DNA of 64,000 nucleotides, taken from contig NZ_JADQDK010000001.1 in assembly GCF_019263705.2 (NCBI RefSeq), forward strand, positions 620,001-684,000, in the 5' to 3' direction. The notes beneath the pieces were generated by a model. That model was not told where the DNA came from and did no database searches. It was given only the letters and a program-made list of their open reading frames with translations. Below, one piece after another: positions 23,797-32,770 of this stretch (positions are counted from its first letter, which is position 1; every line of letters begins with the position of its first letter). The DNA is from Pseudonocardia abyssalis. GTDB lineage: Bacteria; Actinomycetota; Actinomycetes; Mycobacteriales; Pseudonocardiaceae. Made by a program: the position numbers and the translations under genes.

Positions 23797-23979
23797 TGCG
23801 ACTGCACGTGCCGCCTGGGGGGTCGAACCGCAGGCCGGCGCAGGTCTCCACGGGTCCCGCTCGACGCAGTTCGCCTCGTCGTCAGCCAGCCATGCTCAGG
23901 TAGCCGCACTCGGAGTTGCTGTGCACCTTCACCGTTTGACGAACCCCCACGCGGTTCTATCCGTCCGCGGGGTTCGACG

Positions 23980-24357
23980 ATGAGCACCCTGGAGGCGGTG
24001 TTGGTGTTCGGCGGGATACCGCTGGCCATCGTCGGAGTCATCGCCGCGGCCGTCTTCGCCGCTGCACCGCGTCGCGCGTCGCAGCAATTCGAGCCGCCGG
24101 TCGGCATCATCGCCGAACAGGCGCCCTGCAACGTGCGGAACACTGACGACGGCCGGGAGATTCACAATTCCTCGGATGAGTCCTCGCAGGCCGCGTCACG
24201 CGCGTGCTGGACGGTGCGGTGCGCCGAGTGCGGCATCAAATACTCCGAAGGCCCGGACGCTGTGCATTTCACCGGTCCTGTCCACGGAATATCGGTCACA
24301 GCCGCGCACGGCTGGCGGCTCGCCGGAGCCAGGATGCGATGCCCGAAATGCGCTTGA
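23980..24357 (+). CDS. membrane-anchored protein with Cys-pair C-terminal domain
   Basis: The 125-residue protein begins with a membrane helix (EAVLVFGGIPLAIVGVIAAA) like the 47-residue protein at 6316. The C-terminal part has WTVRCAECGIKYSE and MRCPKCA, two CxxC pairs that could form a zinc ribbon, and a DAVHFTGPVHG stretch between. Function is unknown. Codon use here is slightly less extreme in G/C third positions than in the ccm operon. Confidence 0.5.
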   Translation: MSTLEAVLVFGGIPLAIVGVIAAAVFAAAPRRASQQFEPPVGIIAEQAPCNVRNTDDGREIHNSSDESSQAASRACWTVRCAECGIKYSEGPDAVHFTGPVHGISVTAAHGWRLAGARMRCPKCA

Positions 24358-24511
24358 TTCGCCGCCCTTTCTGCGTGCTTGTCGTACCGTTCACAGCTTA
24401 TGTAGCCGACCCGTCCATGAGGGAGTGATCCCGTCGTGGGCCCACAATTCTGCTAATCCCCGACTGAGCTGCGTGGCGCCCCCGCTCCGCCGCTGCGAGG
24501 TGTAATCATCG

Positions 24512-25831
24512 ATGACTGGTGACTCCGGTTCCCGTTCCCGAGTGCCCGTTCTGCTGATAGTGCTAGGTCTACTACTGGTCGCTATCGCCGGGGCGAATCT
24601 GCTCTCGCCCGACCCCGCACCGACACCGCAGGCCGCGGTGCCCGTCGCCGGGCCCAGCGCTCTCGACGAACTGATCGACAACGCACAGCGGACTCTGCGG
24701 CGCAAACCCGAAGACGCCCCGCTGTGGGCGCGGCTCGGCGCCGCCTACACCGAGCAGGCGCGAATCACCGGTGACCCGTCGTACTACGGCCAGGCGCAGG
24801 GCGCGTTGGACCGCTCGATGCAGATCGACCCCGTCGACAACGGCGAGGCGCTGATCGGGTTGGGCCAGCTGGCCAACGCCCGTCACGACTTCGCGGCCGC
24901 GCGCGACTACGGAGAACAAGCACGTCCACTCCGGCCCTACACCGGTGAGGTATACGGCGTTCTGGTCGACGCCTACGCTCAGCTCGGCCAACCTGATGCC
25001 GCAACTGCCGCCCTCGAGAGCATGCTGGATGTCGAGCCCGGTCTCGCCGCCTTCACCCGCGCGTCCTACGACCTGGAGCTCCGCGGCCGCGTGGACGACG
25101 CCAGGGCGGCCTTGGAGCGGGCGTTGTCATCCGCATTGTCACCCGAGGACGTCGCGTTCTGCCGCTACTACCTGGGCGAGCTGGCCTGGAACAGCGGGGA
25201 CGTCGAGGAAGCGGCTACCCAGTACACGGCCGGTCTGGACGCACGGGCCAACGATGTCGCCTTGCTGCAGGGCATGGCCAAGGTCGCCTACGCACAGGGG
25301 CGCACCGACGATGCGCTCGCCGCCTACCAGGAGATCACCAACCGGGTACCGCTACCGGGATACCTATTGGAGTACGGCGAGTTGCTGCAGGCCGTAGGTC
25401 GCACCGATGAGGCACAGGCGCAGTACGACGTCCTCGCCGTCCAGCAGCGGCTCTACGCCGCAGGCGGGTCCACCGACGACCAGGTTGCCGCGCTGATCGC
25501 GGCCGACCACGGCGAGCCGGCGGATGCGTTGAGGCTGGCTGAGGCCGAATGGGGCCGGAGGCAGAGCATCTTCAGTGCCGATTCGATGGCCTGGGCCCTG
25601 TACGCGAATGGCCGCTATGCCGAAGCGATCACGTTTGCGGACCGCGCCGCTGAGCTCGGTTGGCGAAATGCAAGCTACTTCTATCACCGCGGAATGATCC
25701 TGGCCTCGCTGGGTCGCCGCGATGAGTCGCTGGCGGCTTTGAACGAGGCGATGTCCATCAATCCCTACTTCAACCCGCTGCAGGCACCGATCGCCCGCGC
25801 GACGATCGCCTCTTTGGAGTCTGGGTCATGA
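24512..25831 (+). CDS. membrane-anchored tetratricopeptide repeat protein
   Basis: The 439-residue protein has an N-terminal membrane helix (VLLIVLGLLLVAIAGANLL) followed by about ten TPR-like helical repeats. Examples are APLWARLGAAYTEQARIT, GEALIGLGQLANARHDF and DAALAAYQEITN-type units, ending with RDESLAALNEAMSINPYFN. TPR repeats mediate protein contacts. It leads a plus-strand group with DUF3105, DUF305 and an MptB-like gene; the gap to DUF3105 is 145 bases. A scaffold role for an extracytoplasmic metal-handling complex is possible but inferred. Confidence 0.8.
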   Translation: MTGDSGSRSRVPVLLIVLGLLLVAIAGANLLSPDPAPTPQAAVPVAGPSALDELIDNAQRTLRRKPEDAPLWARLGAAYTEQARITGDPSYYGQAQGALDRSMQIDPVDNGEALIGLGQLANARHDFAAARDYGEQARPLRPYTGEVYGVLVDAYAQLGQPDAATAALESMLDVEPGLAAFTRASYDLELRGRVDDARAALERALSSALSPEDVAFCRYYLGELAWNSGDVEEAATQYTAGLDARANDVALLQGMAKVAYAQGRTDDALAAYQEITNRVPLPGYLLEYGELLQAVGRTDEAQAQYDVLAVQQRLYAAGGSTDDQVAALIAADHGEPADALRLAEAEWGRRQSIFSADSMAWALYANGRYAEAITFADRAAELGWRNASYFYHRGMILASLGRRDESLAALNEAMSINPYFNPLQAPIARATIASLESGS

Positions 25832-25976
25832 ATCTTCTTACGGAAGGTGTAAGAGGGACTTCCGAATTCGACGCCATGAGACTGACGCCGGGCGAGAGGG
25901 AATCGCAGTTCTCAGGTGTTGCTCAGGCGTCCCTCCTGATCTTGCTGTCACCGCAGCCGAATGTGATGAGGATTAG

Positions 25977-26774
25977 ATGATGGTCAGCGGAAAGAAGAGC
26001 AAGCGAACCCGCCGGGAACGGAGCAGGCCCTCGCCGGTGACCGACCGGTCCACCCCGTGGGGGACGATCGCTGCGGTATTGGTGGTGGTGCTGTTCGCGG
26101 GCGGTGTCTTCGGCTACGCCCTGCTGGAGTCCCAGGCCGGCAACGCGCGTGCCGAGGCGCTTTCCGCCTTCACTCCGTCGGCGGCCAACCAGGATCCCTC
26201 GACACAGATCCCGGGAGTCTCCGAGCAGACCTACGAGGGCGGCCAGCACGTCGGCCCGACCGAGCAGGTGGCCTACACCCAGTCCCCACCGACCGGTGGC
26301 ACGCATGACCAGGCGTGGGCCGCTTGCTCCGGCGTGGTCTATGACCAGCCGGTGCGTAGTGAGAACCTGGTGCACTCGATGGAACACGGTGCGGTATGGA
26401 TCGCCTACAACCCCGACCAGCTCGGCGGTGCCGCCCTCGAGCAACTCGTCGACCGTGTTCAGGACCGGCCGTACATGGCGCTGACCCCGTACCCGGGTCT
26501 TGACCAGCCGATCGCGTTGCAGTCCTGGGGGCATCAGCTCAAGCTTGCCGACGCCGCCGACCCCCGTATCGACCAGTTCGTGGCCGCGCTTCGCGCCAAC
26601 CCGAACACCCATCCTGAGAACGGGGCCAGCTGCGACGCGTTGGGGCCCGGCCAGTTCGACCAGGACGCTCCACCGCCCTACCAGCCTGCCCCACCGGCCT
26701 CAGCGGCCGGGCAACCCGGCGTCCGGGCCGAGACCGAGACCGCCGCAGAGCAGCCCACCGGAGACGGATCATGA
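25977..26774 (+). CDS. DUF3105 membrane-anchored extracytoplasmic protein, intact form
   Basis: The 265-residue protein starts at ATG 25977 or 25980. It has a basic N-terminus, a membrane helix (TIAAVLVVVLFAGGVFGYAL) and the DUF3105 domain: PPTGGTHDQAWAACSG, VHSMEHGAVWIAYNP and TPYPGLDQPIALQSWGH. The second motif keeps the His that is Arg in the copy at 233-865. A Pro/Gln-rich tail follows the domain. Its stop overlaps the DUF305 gene by 4 bases. The conserved His residues and the DUF305 partner point to a metal-related role, which is inference. Confidence 0.85.
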   Translation: MMVSGKKSKRTRRERSRPSPVTDRSTPWGTIAAVLVVVLFAGGVFGYALLESQAGNARAEALSAFTPSAANQDPSTQIPGVSEQTYEGGQHVGPTEQVAYTQSPPTGGTHDQAWAACSGVVYDQPVRSENLVHSMEHGAVWIAYNPDQLGGAALEQLVDRVQDRPYMALTPYPGLDQPIALQSWGHQLKLADAADPRIDQFVAALRANPNTHPENGASCDALGPGQFDQDAPPPYQPAPPASAAGQPGVRAETETAAEQPTGDGS

Positions 26775-27502
26775 CCGGCCGGACACCTGCCGACAGCGCT
26801 GACACCCGCGCCGACACCTCAGCAGACGTGTCGCCGATCGAGTCGGCCGGACCGGCGCATTGGCCCCGGAGGGTGATCGCAGCGGGTGCGGTGCTGGCGC
26901 TGTTGCTGCTGGCGGCAACCGGAGGCCTGCTCCTCGGGCGCTTCGGCGCTGCGGGGTCGGCCGTGCCGGCCGCGGACTCGGTCGACGTCGGGTTCGCCCA
27001 GGACATGAGCGTGCATCATCGCAACGCCGTGCAGATGGCTAGCTGGGCGCGCGACAACAGCGGCGATCCGACCGTCCGCCCCCTTGCTTTCGACATCGAA
27101 TCCGGACAGACCGCCCAGATCGGTCAGATGCAAGGCTGGCTCGCCCTATGGGACGCGCCGGCCTTCCCGGTCAACGGGTACATGCGATGGATGTCGGACA
27201 TGAGCACGGAGCTCGGCATGGGCCACACCGCAGACGGCAGGGCACGGATGCCGGGAATGGCTTCGACAGAGGACCTCGCCCGGCTCAGGGCCAGCACGGG
27301 ACCAGCCGCCGATGTGCTGTTTTTGCAGTTGATGCTGCGCCATCACGAAGGCGGCGCCGGCATGTTGAGCTACGCCGCCGAGCGGGCCGGGCGGCAGCAG
27401 GTGCGAAACCTGGCCGCCCAGATGCTCACCGCCCAGACCGCGGAAAGTCAGTCCATCCGTCAGATGCTCGCCGAGCGGGGCGCAGCCCCACTACCAGCCT
27501 GA
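26771..27502 (+). CDS. DUF305 extracytoplasmic protein
   Basis: The 243-residue protein has one membrane helix (VIAAGAVLALLLLAATGGLL) followed by a DUF305 domain with a ferritin-like four-helix pattern. His/Met-rich motifs are AQDMSVHHRNAVQMA, MRWMSDMSTELGMGH and LMLRHHEGGAGML. The cyanobacterial copper protein CopM contains the same domain, so copper binding is a reasonable prediction. It overlaps the DUF3105 start/stop by 4 bases, so the two are translated together. The N-terminal cytoplasmic segment is Asp/Thr-rich. Confidence 0.85.
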   Translation: MTGRTPADSADTRADTSADVSPIESAGPAHWPRRVIAAGAVLALLLLAATGGLLLGRFGAAGSAVPAADSVDVGFAQDMSVHHRNAVQMASWARDNSGDPTVRPLAFDIESGQTAQIGQMQGWLALWDAPAFPVNGYMRWMSDMSTELGMGHTADGRARMPGMASTEDLARLRASTGPAADVLFLQLMLRHHEGGAGMLSYAAERAGRQQVRNLAAQMLTAQTAESQSIRQMLAERGAAPLPA

Positions 27503-27731
27503 TGGTCCTCGACGCCCTGCCCGAGGGTCTCGGACCGCCCGCACTGTCCGGTGGCGCGTTCGGTGCCAACCGATCATCAGGGGCGGCATCAATGATCGGC
27601 AACGTCGTCTCCTCGCGACTCGACGACACCGGCAGACGCGGCCACCGATGTCGTAGACAGGCGATCACCGGTGGCACCTCAGAGACATCGATGACGGCCT
27701 ACCGGCATCACCTACAGAAGCAGGGTGACCA

Positions 27732-29321
27732 GTGAGCGCACAGCCCTCCCCACCGATCGACGGACCGGTGTCCCTCCCGGAGGCGCCTGCGCCCGTTGCG
27801 CCGCGGTGGCACGCACGCTTCGGCGGCCCTCCGCGTCGCACCGTGCTGCTGGGCCTCACGGGTTCGGTGCTCCTGGTTCTGGGCGGATTCGGTGCGGGCG
27901 GGATACTGGTTCGGGATCCGGTGCTGACGAACTCAGCGCTGGGCTTCTGGCGCTACGGTCACGGCCGCGAGGTGGCGACGGCGCTGGTGTACCTCGGCGT
28001 CGGGCTCCTGGTGTGGGCGTGGGTGCAGCTGGGACGCGACGTCCTTGCGAGCCGGGTGAGCGGGCGCGCGGTGCTGAGCACCGCCGCGGTGTGGCTCGCA
28101 CCGATGCTGGTGGCGCCGCCGCTGTTCACCCGCGACGTCTTCAGCTACCTCGCCCAGGGCACGCTGCCGCTGCGCGGTCACGACCCCTACCAGGTCGGCC
28201 CCGATGTCCTGGGGGACGTGCTCAGCGAGAACGTGCACTACTTCTGGCAGGAGACCCCGGCTCCCTACGGGCCGCTGTTCATCCTGCTCGCCCAGGGCAT
28301 GGCCTGGCTGTTCTCCGCCACCGGGCAGAACATGATCGTCGGCGTCGTCGGGTGGCGGCTGCTCCTGCTGCCGGGCCTGCTGCTGGTGGTCTGGGCGCTG
28401 CCCGAGCTCACCCGGCGCCTCGGCGGGCGGGTACCGGTAGCGCTGTGGATCGCGGTGGCGAACCCCGTCACGGTGATCCACATGGTCGGCGGGATCCACA
28501 ACGACCTGCTGGTCGTCGGACTGCTGGCCGCGGGCAGCCTGTTCGCGCTGCGCGGGCGGCACGTCACCGCGATCGCGATCGTGACAAGCGCGATGGCGGT
28601 CAAGGCCACCGCCGGGGTGGCACTGCCGTTCCTCGTGCTCGTGTGGGCAGCCCGGCTCCCGGGCTCGTTTCGCGTCCGGCTCGCGAAGGCGACTGCGGCA
28701 GGGCTCGGCGTATTCGGCGTCGTGTTCGCCTTCTGGACCTTCGTCGCGGGGTTCGGGGTGGGCTGGCTGCCCGCCCTGTCCGCGCCGTCGATGATCGTGA
28801 ACTGGCTGTCGATGCCGACCGGTGTCGGCGAGCTGGCGTTCACCGCCGTCAACCTTGTCGCCGAGGTCGACAAGCAGCCGTTCGTCAACGTGGCGCGGAT
28901 CCTCGGCGCGTCGGTGCTGCTGGTGATCGCTGTTTGGCAGTGGTGGGCGGCCCGCGACGGCGGGCCCGACGCCGTCCGCCAGGCGGGCGTCGTGCTGCTC
29001 GCTGTCGCCGTGCTGTCGCCGACGATGCTGCCGTGGTATTTGAGCTGGGGCATGGTGCTGTTGGCGATGACGGCCTGGACGCCGCGCGGCCTCGCGTACG
29101 TGGTGTTCGGCTCGGTGTGGCTGCTCATCGTCTACTACCCGGACGGCGAGACCGCGCTCTACAACTGGCCCTACCTGGCGGTGTGCGCGCTGCTCGCCGG
29201 CCTGGCGGCGGTCTCGCTGCTGCGGCCCGACCCGCTGCACTTGGCCGCTGGCGCCCGCGGCCCCCGCTCCGCCGTGACCGGCGCCCGCGACGACCGCCGG
29301 CGCCGTCCGCGACCGCTGTGA
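27732..29321 (+). CDS. mptB: polyprenol-phosphomannose-dependent mannosyltransferase, MptB-like
   Basis: The 529-residue GT-C membrane enzyme has about 12 helices. The catalytic loop contains the acidic motif TRDVFSYLAQG and then TPAPYGPLFILLAQG, as in alpha-1,6-mannosyltransferase MptB of lipomannan synthesis. It should use polyprenyl-phosphomannose on the outer face of the membrane. It starts at GTG 27732, 229 bases after DUF305, so cotranscription is uncertain. Its presence next to metal genes is unexpected and may reflect cell-envelope change linked to the nearby L,D-transpeptidase. Confidence 0.8.
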   Translation: MSAQPSPPIDGPVSLPEAPAPVAPRWHARFGGPPRRTVLLGLTGSVLLVLGGFGAGGILVRDPVLTNSALGFWRYGHGREVATALVYLGVGLLVWAWVQLGRDVLASRVSGRAVLSTAAVWLAPMLVAPPLFTRDVFSYLAQGTLPLRGHDPYQVGPDVLGDVLSENVHYFWQETPAPYGPLFILLAQGMAWLFSATGQNMIVGVVGWRLLLLPGLLLVVWALPELTRRLGGRVPVALWIAVANPVTVIHMVGGIHNDLLVVGLLAAGSLFALRGRHVTAIAIVTSAMAVKATAGVALPFLVLVWAARLPGSFRVRLAKATAAGLGVFGVVFAFWTFVAGFGVGWLPALSAPSMIVNWLSMPTGVGELAFTAVNLVAEVDKQPFVNVARILGASVLLVIAVWQWWAARDGGPDAVRQAGVVLLAVAVLSPTMLPWYLSWGMVLLAMTAWTPRGLAYVVFGSVWLLIVYYPDGETALYNWPYLAVCALLAGLAAVSLLRPDPLHLAAGARGPRSAVTGARDDRRRRPRPL

Positions 29322-29551
29322 GCGGTGCCGGGTACCCGGCGGGCTGATCTCACCACAGCGATCGCTCGGCCTGCTGCGCGGGAGCTGGCGGTAGATCGTC
29401 CCGGCCGACGCCAGGGCCGACCGGCTCCGCCACGGACCGCGGAGCCGGATGGCGGCGGTCGTGGGAGCGGTGTCGCCGGTCGTCTGGGTCGAGTCGGTGG
29501 ATGCGATCGCCTACGAGTACCGGCGAACCTCAATCTCGGATGCGAGGGCAG

Positions 29552-30052
29552 CTATCCGACCGCAGGGGCGTCGCTGTGCACCTGAACCTCGTCGCCGACC
29601 TGGAGGTAGTCGAAGAACGCCGCCGCGTTGTCCCGTTGCATGCGGATACAGCCGTATGAGCTGGTCTGCAGGCTGCCCTCGTGGAACGCGATGCCGCCGG
29701 GGGCGAAGAACACCGAGTAGGGCATGGGCGTGCCGTACTCGCGGCTCACCCAGTCCTTGGCCTTCCATTCCACGGCATATCGGCCGGGTGGTGTGGGGTC
29801 GAGCTCGTCGCCGATGCTGATCGGGACCGGGCCGCGGAGGATGCGGCCGTCCTGGAACAGCCAGGCCTGCAGCCCGATCAGGTCGGCGCAGGCCCTGGCC
29901 GTCACCGTGCACGGGGTGCCCGGCACGAGCGGGGCGGGCACGGGAGGCCCGGGTATCGGCCCGGCGAGTGCTATCGAACCCGCCGACAGCAGCATCGCCA
30001 CGACCAACCCGATCATGGCAGCCCGACGGCGAACCCGGCTGAGCGTGCGCAT
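29552..30052 (-). CDS. L,D-transpeptidase (YkuD family), second copy
   Basis: The 166-residue protein starts at ATG 30052 after aggag. It has a signal peptide and one YkuD domain with FHEGSL and SSYGCIRMQRDNA, including the nucleophilic Cys. It is similar throughout to the enzyme at 10768-11271 (shared AWLFQDG, FFAPGGIAFHEG and FDYLQVGDEVQV), showing a duplication within the region. The Pro-rich link GPIPGPPVPAPLVPGTP after the signal peptide is longer here. It probably acts on peptidoglycan cross-links. Confidence 0.87.
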   Translation of the reverse strand: MRTLSRVRRRAAMIGLVVAMLLSAGSIALAGPIPGPPVPAPLVPGTPCTVTARACADLIGLQAWLFQDGRILRGPVPISIGDELDPTPPGRYAVEWKAKDWVSREYGTPMPYSVFFAPGGIAFHEGSLQTSSYGCIRMQRDNAAAFFDYLQVGDEVQVHSDAPAVG

Positions 30053-30251
30053 GGAACTCCTCACTCCTGGTGTCAACCTGATAACCCTCCGAACGGGGTC
30101 AAGGTGATGGTCGGAAGGCCAACTGGGATATGGCGAATCTCACCGCGGCCCCCGGCCGCGTCCGGCGTGTCACTCCGGCCGGGCGGAGCGCGTCGTCGGC
30201 CGACCATGGGCGTCGTCACCGCCTGGTGGCGTCGGCGATAGCGTCGGCTCC

Positions 30252-31058
30252 GTGGCGGGTACCGTGCGGGACTGGTTCCTCCCCCCTCCGTCGACCACCC
30301 CCGTCGTCGTGGACCCGCGGCGCCGGCGGCTGATCCTCACCGAGTTGCTCGTGGTGCTCACCGTCACCACCGGCCTGTCCGCCGTGCGCAGCGCACTCAG
30401 CCTCGTGGACGCGCTGCTGGCGCCGACCCCGCTGGCACAGCAGCAGGTGGTGCTCAACGCTCCCGCCGCGGACGTCGAGCTGGTCGATCTGGCGCTGCAG
30501 CTGGTCCGGGTGCTGCAGCTGGTCGGCTGGGGTGCGCTCGGCGCCTACCTGCTGCTGCGGGCCGGTTTCGCGCTGCGATCGGTGGGTCTCGACGCCACCC
30601 GTCCCGGGCGCGACCTGGGCGGAGCGATGGGGCTCGCCGCTCTGATCGGGGTCCCGGGTCTCGGGCTCTACCTGATCGCCCGGGCGTCCGGCCTGAGTGC
30701 GACGATCGCGCCGACGACGCTGGGCGGTACCTGGTGGGAGCTGCCGCTGCTGGTCGCTTCGTCGGCGGCGAACGCGTGGGCCGAGGAGGTCGTCGAGGTC
30801 GGCTACCTGCTGACCCGGCTGCGCCAGCTCGGGTGGTCGGCCAACCGTGCCGCGTTGGCTTCGGCGTTCCTGCGCGGTTGCTACCACCTCTACCAGGGCG
30901 CGAGTGGGTTCACCGGCAACCTGGTGATGGGTCTGGTCTTCGCGCGGGTCTGGCAGCGAACCAACCGGCTGTGGATGCTCGTCGGCGCGCACACGCTGAT
31001 CAACGTGGTGGCGTTCCTGGGTTACGCCCTGCTGGCCGGGAGGGTCGGCTGGCTCTAG
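30252..31058 (+). CDS. CPBP-family intramembrane protease-like protein
   Basis: The 268-residue protein has six to seven helices. The family motifs are WAEEVVEVGYLLTRL (the EExxx(R/x) motif, here with Gly instead of the usual Arg), FLRGCYHLYQG with the His, and VGAHTLINVV with the third motif. CPBP proteins are glutamic intramembrane proteases or their inactive relatives. The changed Arg position makes activity uncertain. Its 3' end overlaps the convergent membrane gene by 59 bases. Confidence 0.75.
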   Translation: MAGTVRDWFLPPPSTTPVVVDPRRRRLILTELLVVLTVTTGLSAVRSALSLVDALLAPTPLAQQQVVLNAPAADVELVDLALQLVRVLQLVGWGALGAYLLLRAGFALRSVGLDATRPGRDLGGAMGLAALIGVPGLGLYLIARASGLSATIAPTTLGGTWWELPLLVASSAANAWAEEVVEVGYLLTRLRQLGWSANRAALASAFLRGCYHLYQGASGFTGNLVMGLVFARVWQRTNRLWMLVGAHTLINVVAFLGYALLAGRVGWL

Positions 31059-31422
31059 CCCGGCGCAGCGTGAATGCGGCCAGCCGGACGGTCAGCGCAT
31101 CGACGAGGAATCCGCCGATGCCCCTGGGGCTGACGGGATCGGCTACGGGGTCACCGACGCCGAGGAGCGGCAGGATCAGCGGGATCGCGAACGCGCCCAC
31201 CCCGATCACTCCGGTGACGGCGGCGGCGACCAACAGCTCGGGGCGGGGCTCCACGATCAGCGCGGCCGCGCCGACGAACGCCACCGCGGCGAGGGCGAAA
31301 CCCAGGACGACCGCCGCGCCTGCGGCGTCCAGCGCGATCCACAGGTGCACCGCACCGGCGACGGTCCAGGTGACGGCCACGACTGCGGTGCCGCCGCGGC
31401 GCGAGGGGGGCATGGTCGGCAT
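31000..31422 (-). CDS. hypothetical four-helix membrane protein
   Basis: The 140-residue protein starts at ATG 31422 (ggag before it; ATG 31413 is an alternative). It has about four helices, e.g. GAAVVLGFALAAVAFVGAA and LLVAAAVTGVIGVGAFAIPL, and a basic tail. No family is recognised. It lies just downstream of the decayed TlpA-like gene at the end of the ccm operon and may share its transcript. Confidence 0.55.
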   Translation of the reverse strand: MPTMPPSRRGGTAVVAVTWTVAGAVHLWIALDAAGAAVVLGFALAAVAFVGAAALIVEPRPELLVAAAVTGVIGVGAFAIPLILPLLGVGDPVADPVSPRGIGGFLVDALTVRLAAFTLRRARASRPSRPAGRNPGTPPR

Positions 31423-31446
31423 CGTGCTCCAGATCGGGTCAGCGGC

Positions 31447-32117
31447 TCAGGTTCGGTCTCGCGGGCGGCGAAGTTGGTCCGCACGGCCTGCGTTACCTCG
31501 TCGGGGGGTGCGCAGCACGACCGGGTCCATCCGCCCCAGCGACCCGGCGGCGCGCAGGACGCAACTGGTCGGGATGGCGCGTGGGACCTCCAGGCGGCCC
31601 ACAACTCGCCGTCGGTGTCGACGACCGAAGGGTAGCGGGCACCGAGTTCGTCGAGCAGGCTCAACGCCGCTCCGGCGTCGTCGCGGACGTCGATGCTGAC
31701 GACGGGTATTGCGTCGGGATGGTGCGCGTAGGCGTCCAGGGCCGGAATCTCCGCGCGGCACGGCCCGCACCACGACGCCCACACGGTGAGCAGCGCGGTC
31801 CGGCTGGCGAGCGCGGCGGCGAGGTCGCCTTCGCTCGGACCGCTCAGGCAGGCACGACGATGCCGGCCAGTGGCCCGGCGGGCGGCGGCGCGCCGGGCTG
31901 CGCGGTGGGGCAGGGTCGCAGGTCTGCGGCGCCCGCAGCGCGTCGATCTCGGGCCCGGCGGGAGCGCCATCGTCCCCGCGCCGTCCACCGGTCTCGGAGA
32001 GACTGAGCCGGCGGCTGCACATCGGGCCGGGGCCACAGCGCGAAGACCCCCGGCCACGGCCAGCACCACGACGACGAGCGTCGTGCGCAGCTCCGGGGAC
32101 CGCAGCAGCGTGCGCAT
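31447..32117 (-). pseudogene. decayed TlpA-like thioredoxin at the end of the ccm operon
   Basis: ATG 32117 overlaps the ccmG stop by 4 bases and begins MRTLLRSPELRTTLVVVV, like the gene at 15325-15975. The frame is then lost, and the middle part (ACLSGPSEGDLAAALASR, TVWASWCGPCRAEIPALD, DELGARYPSVVDTDGELW) reads in the ccmG frame before shifting again near the 3' end. The CGPC active site survives. At least two frameshifts separate it from a working gene. Confidence 0.75.
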
Positions 32118-32770
32118 CAGCCGTCCCCTACCAGCGGTGCACCCGGGGCGGGTTGGACCGGACCACCGGACTGCGTACCGGGCCGCCAACCGGCGAGCAC
32201 CGCGTCCACCGCCCCGGCCAGCAGCGGGAGGGTGCTGGCTCCGGTGATCTTGGAGACGATCGTGCCATCGCGGTCGATGAGGAACGTCTCGGGCACGCCG
32301 AACAGGCCGAACTCCAGCGCCGCGCGGGAGCCGGTGTCGGTGACGTAGCGGTAGTTGTCGCCGCCGCGGCCCAGCTCGTCGAGGAAGCCCACCGCGCCCG
32401 AGGTCGTGTCCTGGTAGTCGATGCCGACGAACGTGACGCCGGCGTTGCGGTACTGCTCGGCCGCCCCGACCAGGGCGGCGTGCTCCTCGCGGCAGGCCAC
32501 GCACCACGACGCCCAGAAGTTGACCACGACGACCTGCCCGCGCAGCTCGGCCAGCGACACCTCGCCCGGGCCCTCCAGCAGGGGCAGGGTCAGCTCCGGT
32601 GCGGGGCGGCCGATGAGCGGGCTGTCGACCAGCGTGGGATCGCTGCCCAGCTGCGACCCGAACACCGCGCCGATGCCGATCGCGACCAGCGCCACCAGCA
32701 CGGCGGCCGCCCGGAACAGGCGCCGCCGCCGGGACAGGGCGGGGGTCAGCGGGTCGTCGGTGACGCTCAT
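32117..32770 (-). CDS. ccmG: CcmG/DsbE-like thioredoxin of cytochrome c maturation
   Basis: The 217-residue protein has an N-terminal anchor (FRAAAVLVALVAIGIGAVFG) and a thioredoxin domain with NFWASWCVACREEHAAL (CVAC). The usual CcmG block GVPETFLIDRDG is present. CcmG reduces the haem-binding Cys pair of apocytochromes c before ligation. It should receive electrons from CcdA; a ccdA lies at the other end of the operon, divergently, at 38879. Starts and stops overlap by 4 bases with ccmI upstream and the TlpA relic downstream. Confidence 0.9.
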   Translation of the reverse strand: MSVTDDPLTPALSRRRRLFRAAAVLVALVAIGIGAVFGSQLGSDPTLVDSPLIGRPAPELTLPLLEGPGEVSLAELRGQVVVVNFWASWCVACREEHAALVGAAEQYRNAGVTFVGIDYQDTTSGAVGFLDELGRGGDNYRYVTDTGSRAALEFGLFGVPETFLIDRDGTIVSKITGASTLPLLAGAVDAVLAGWRPGTQSGGPVQPAPGAPLVGDG

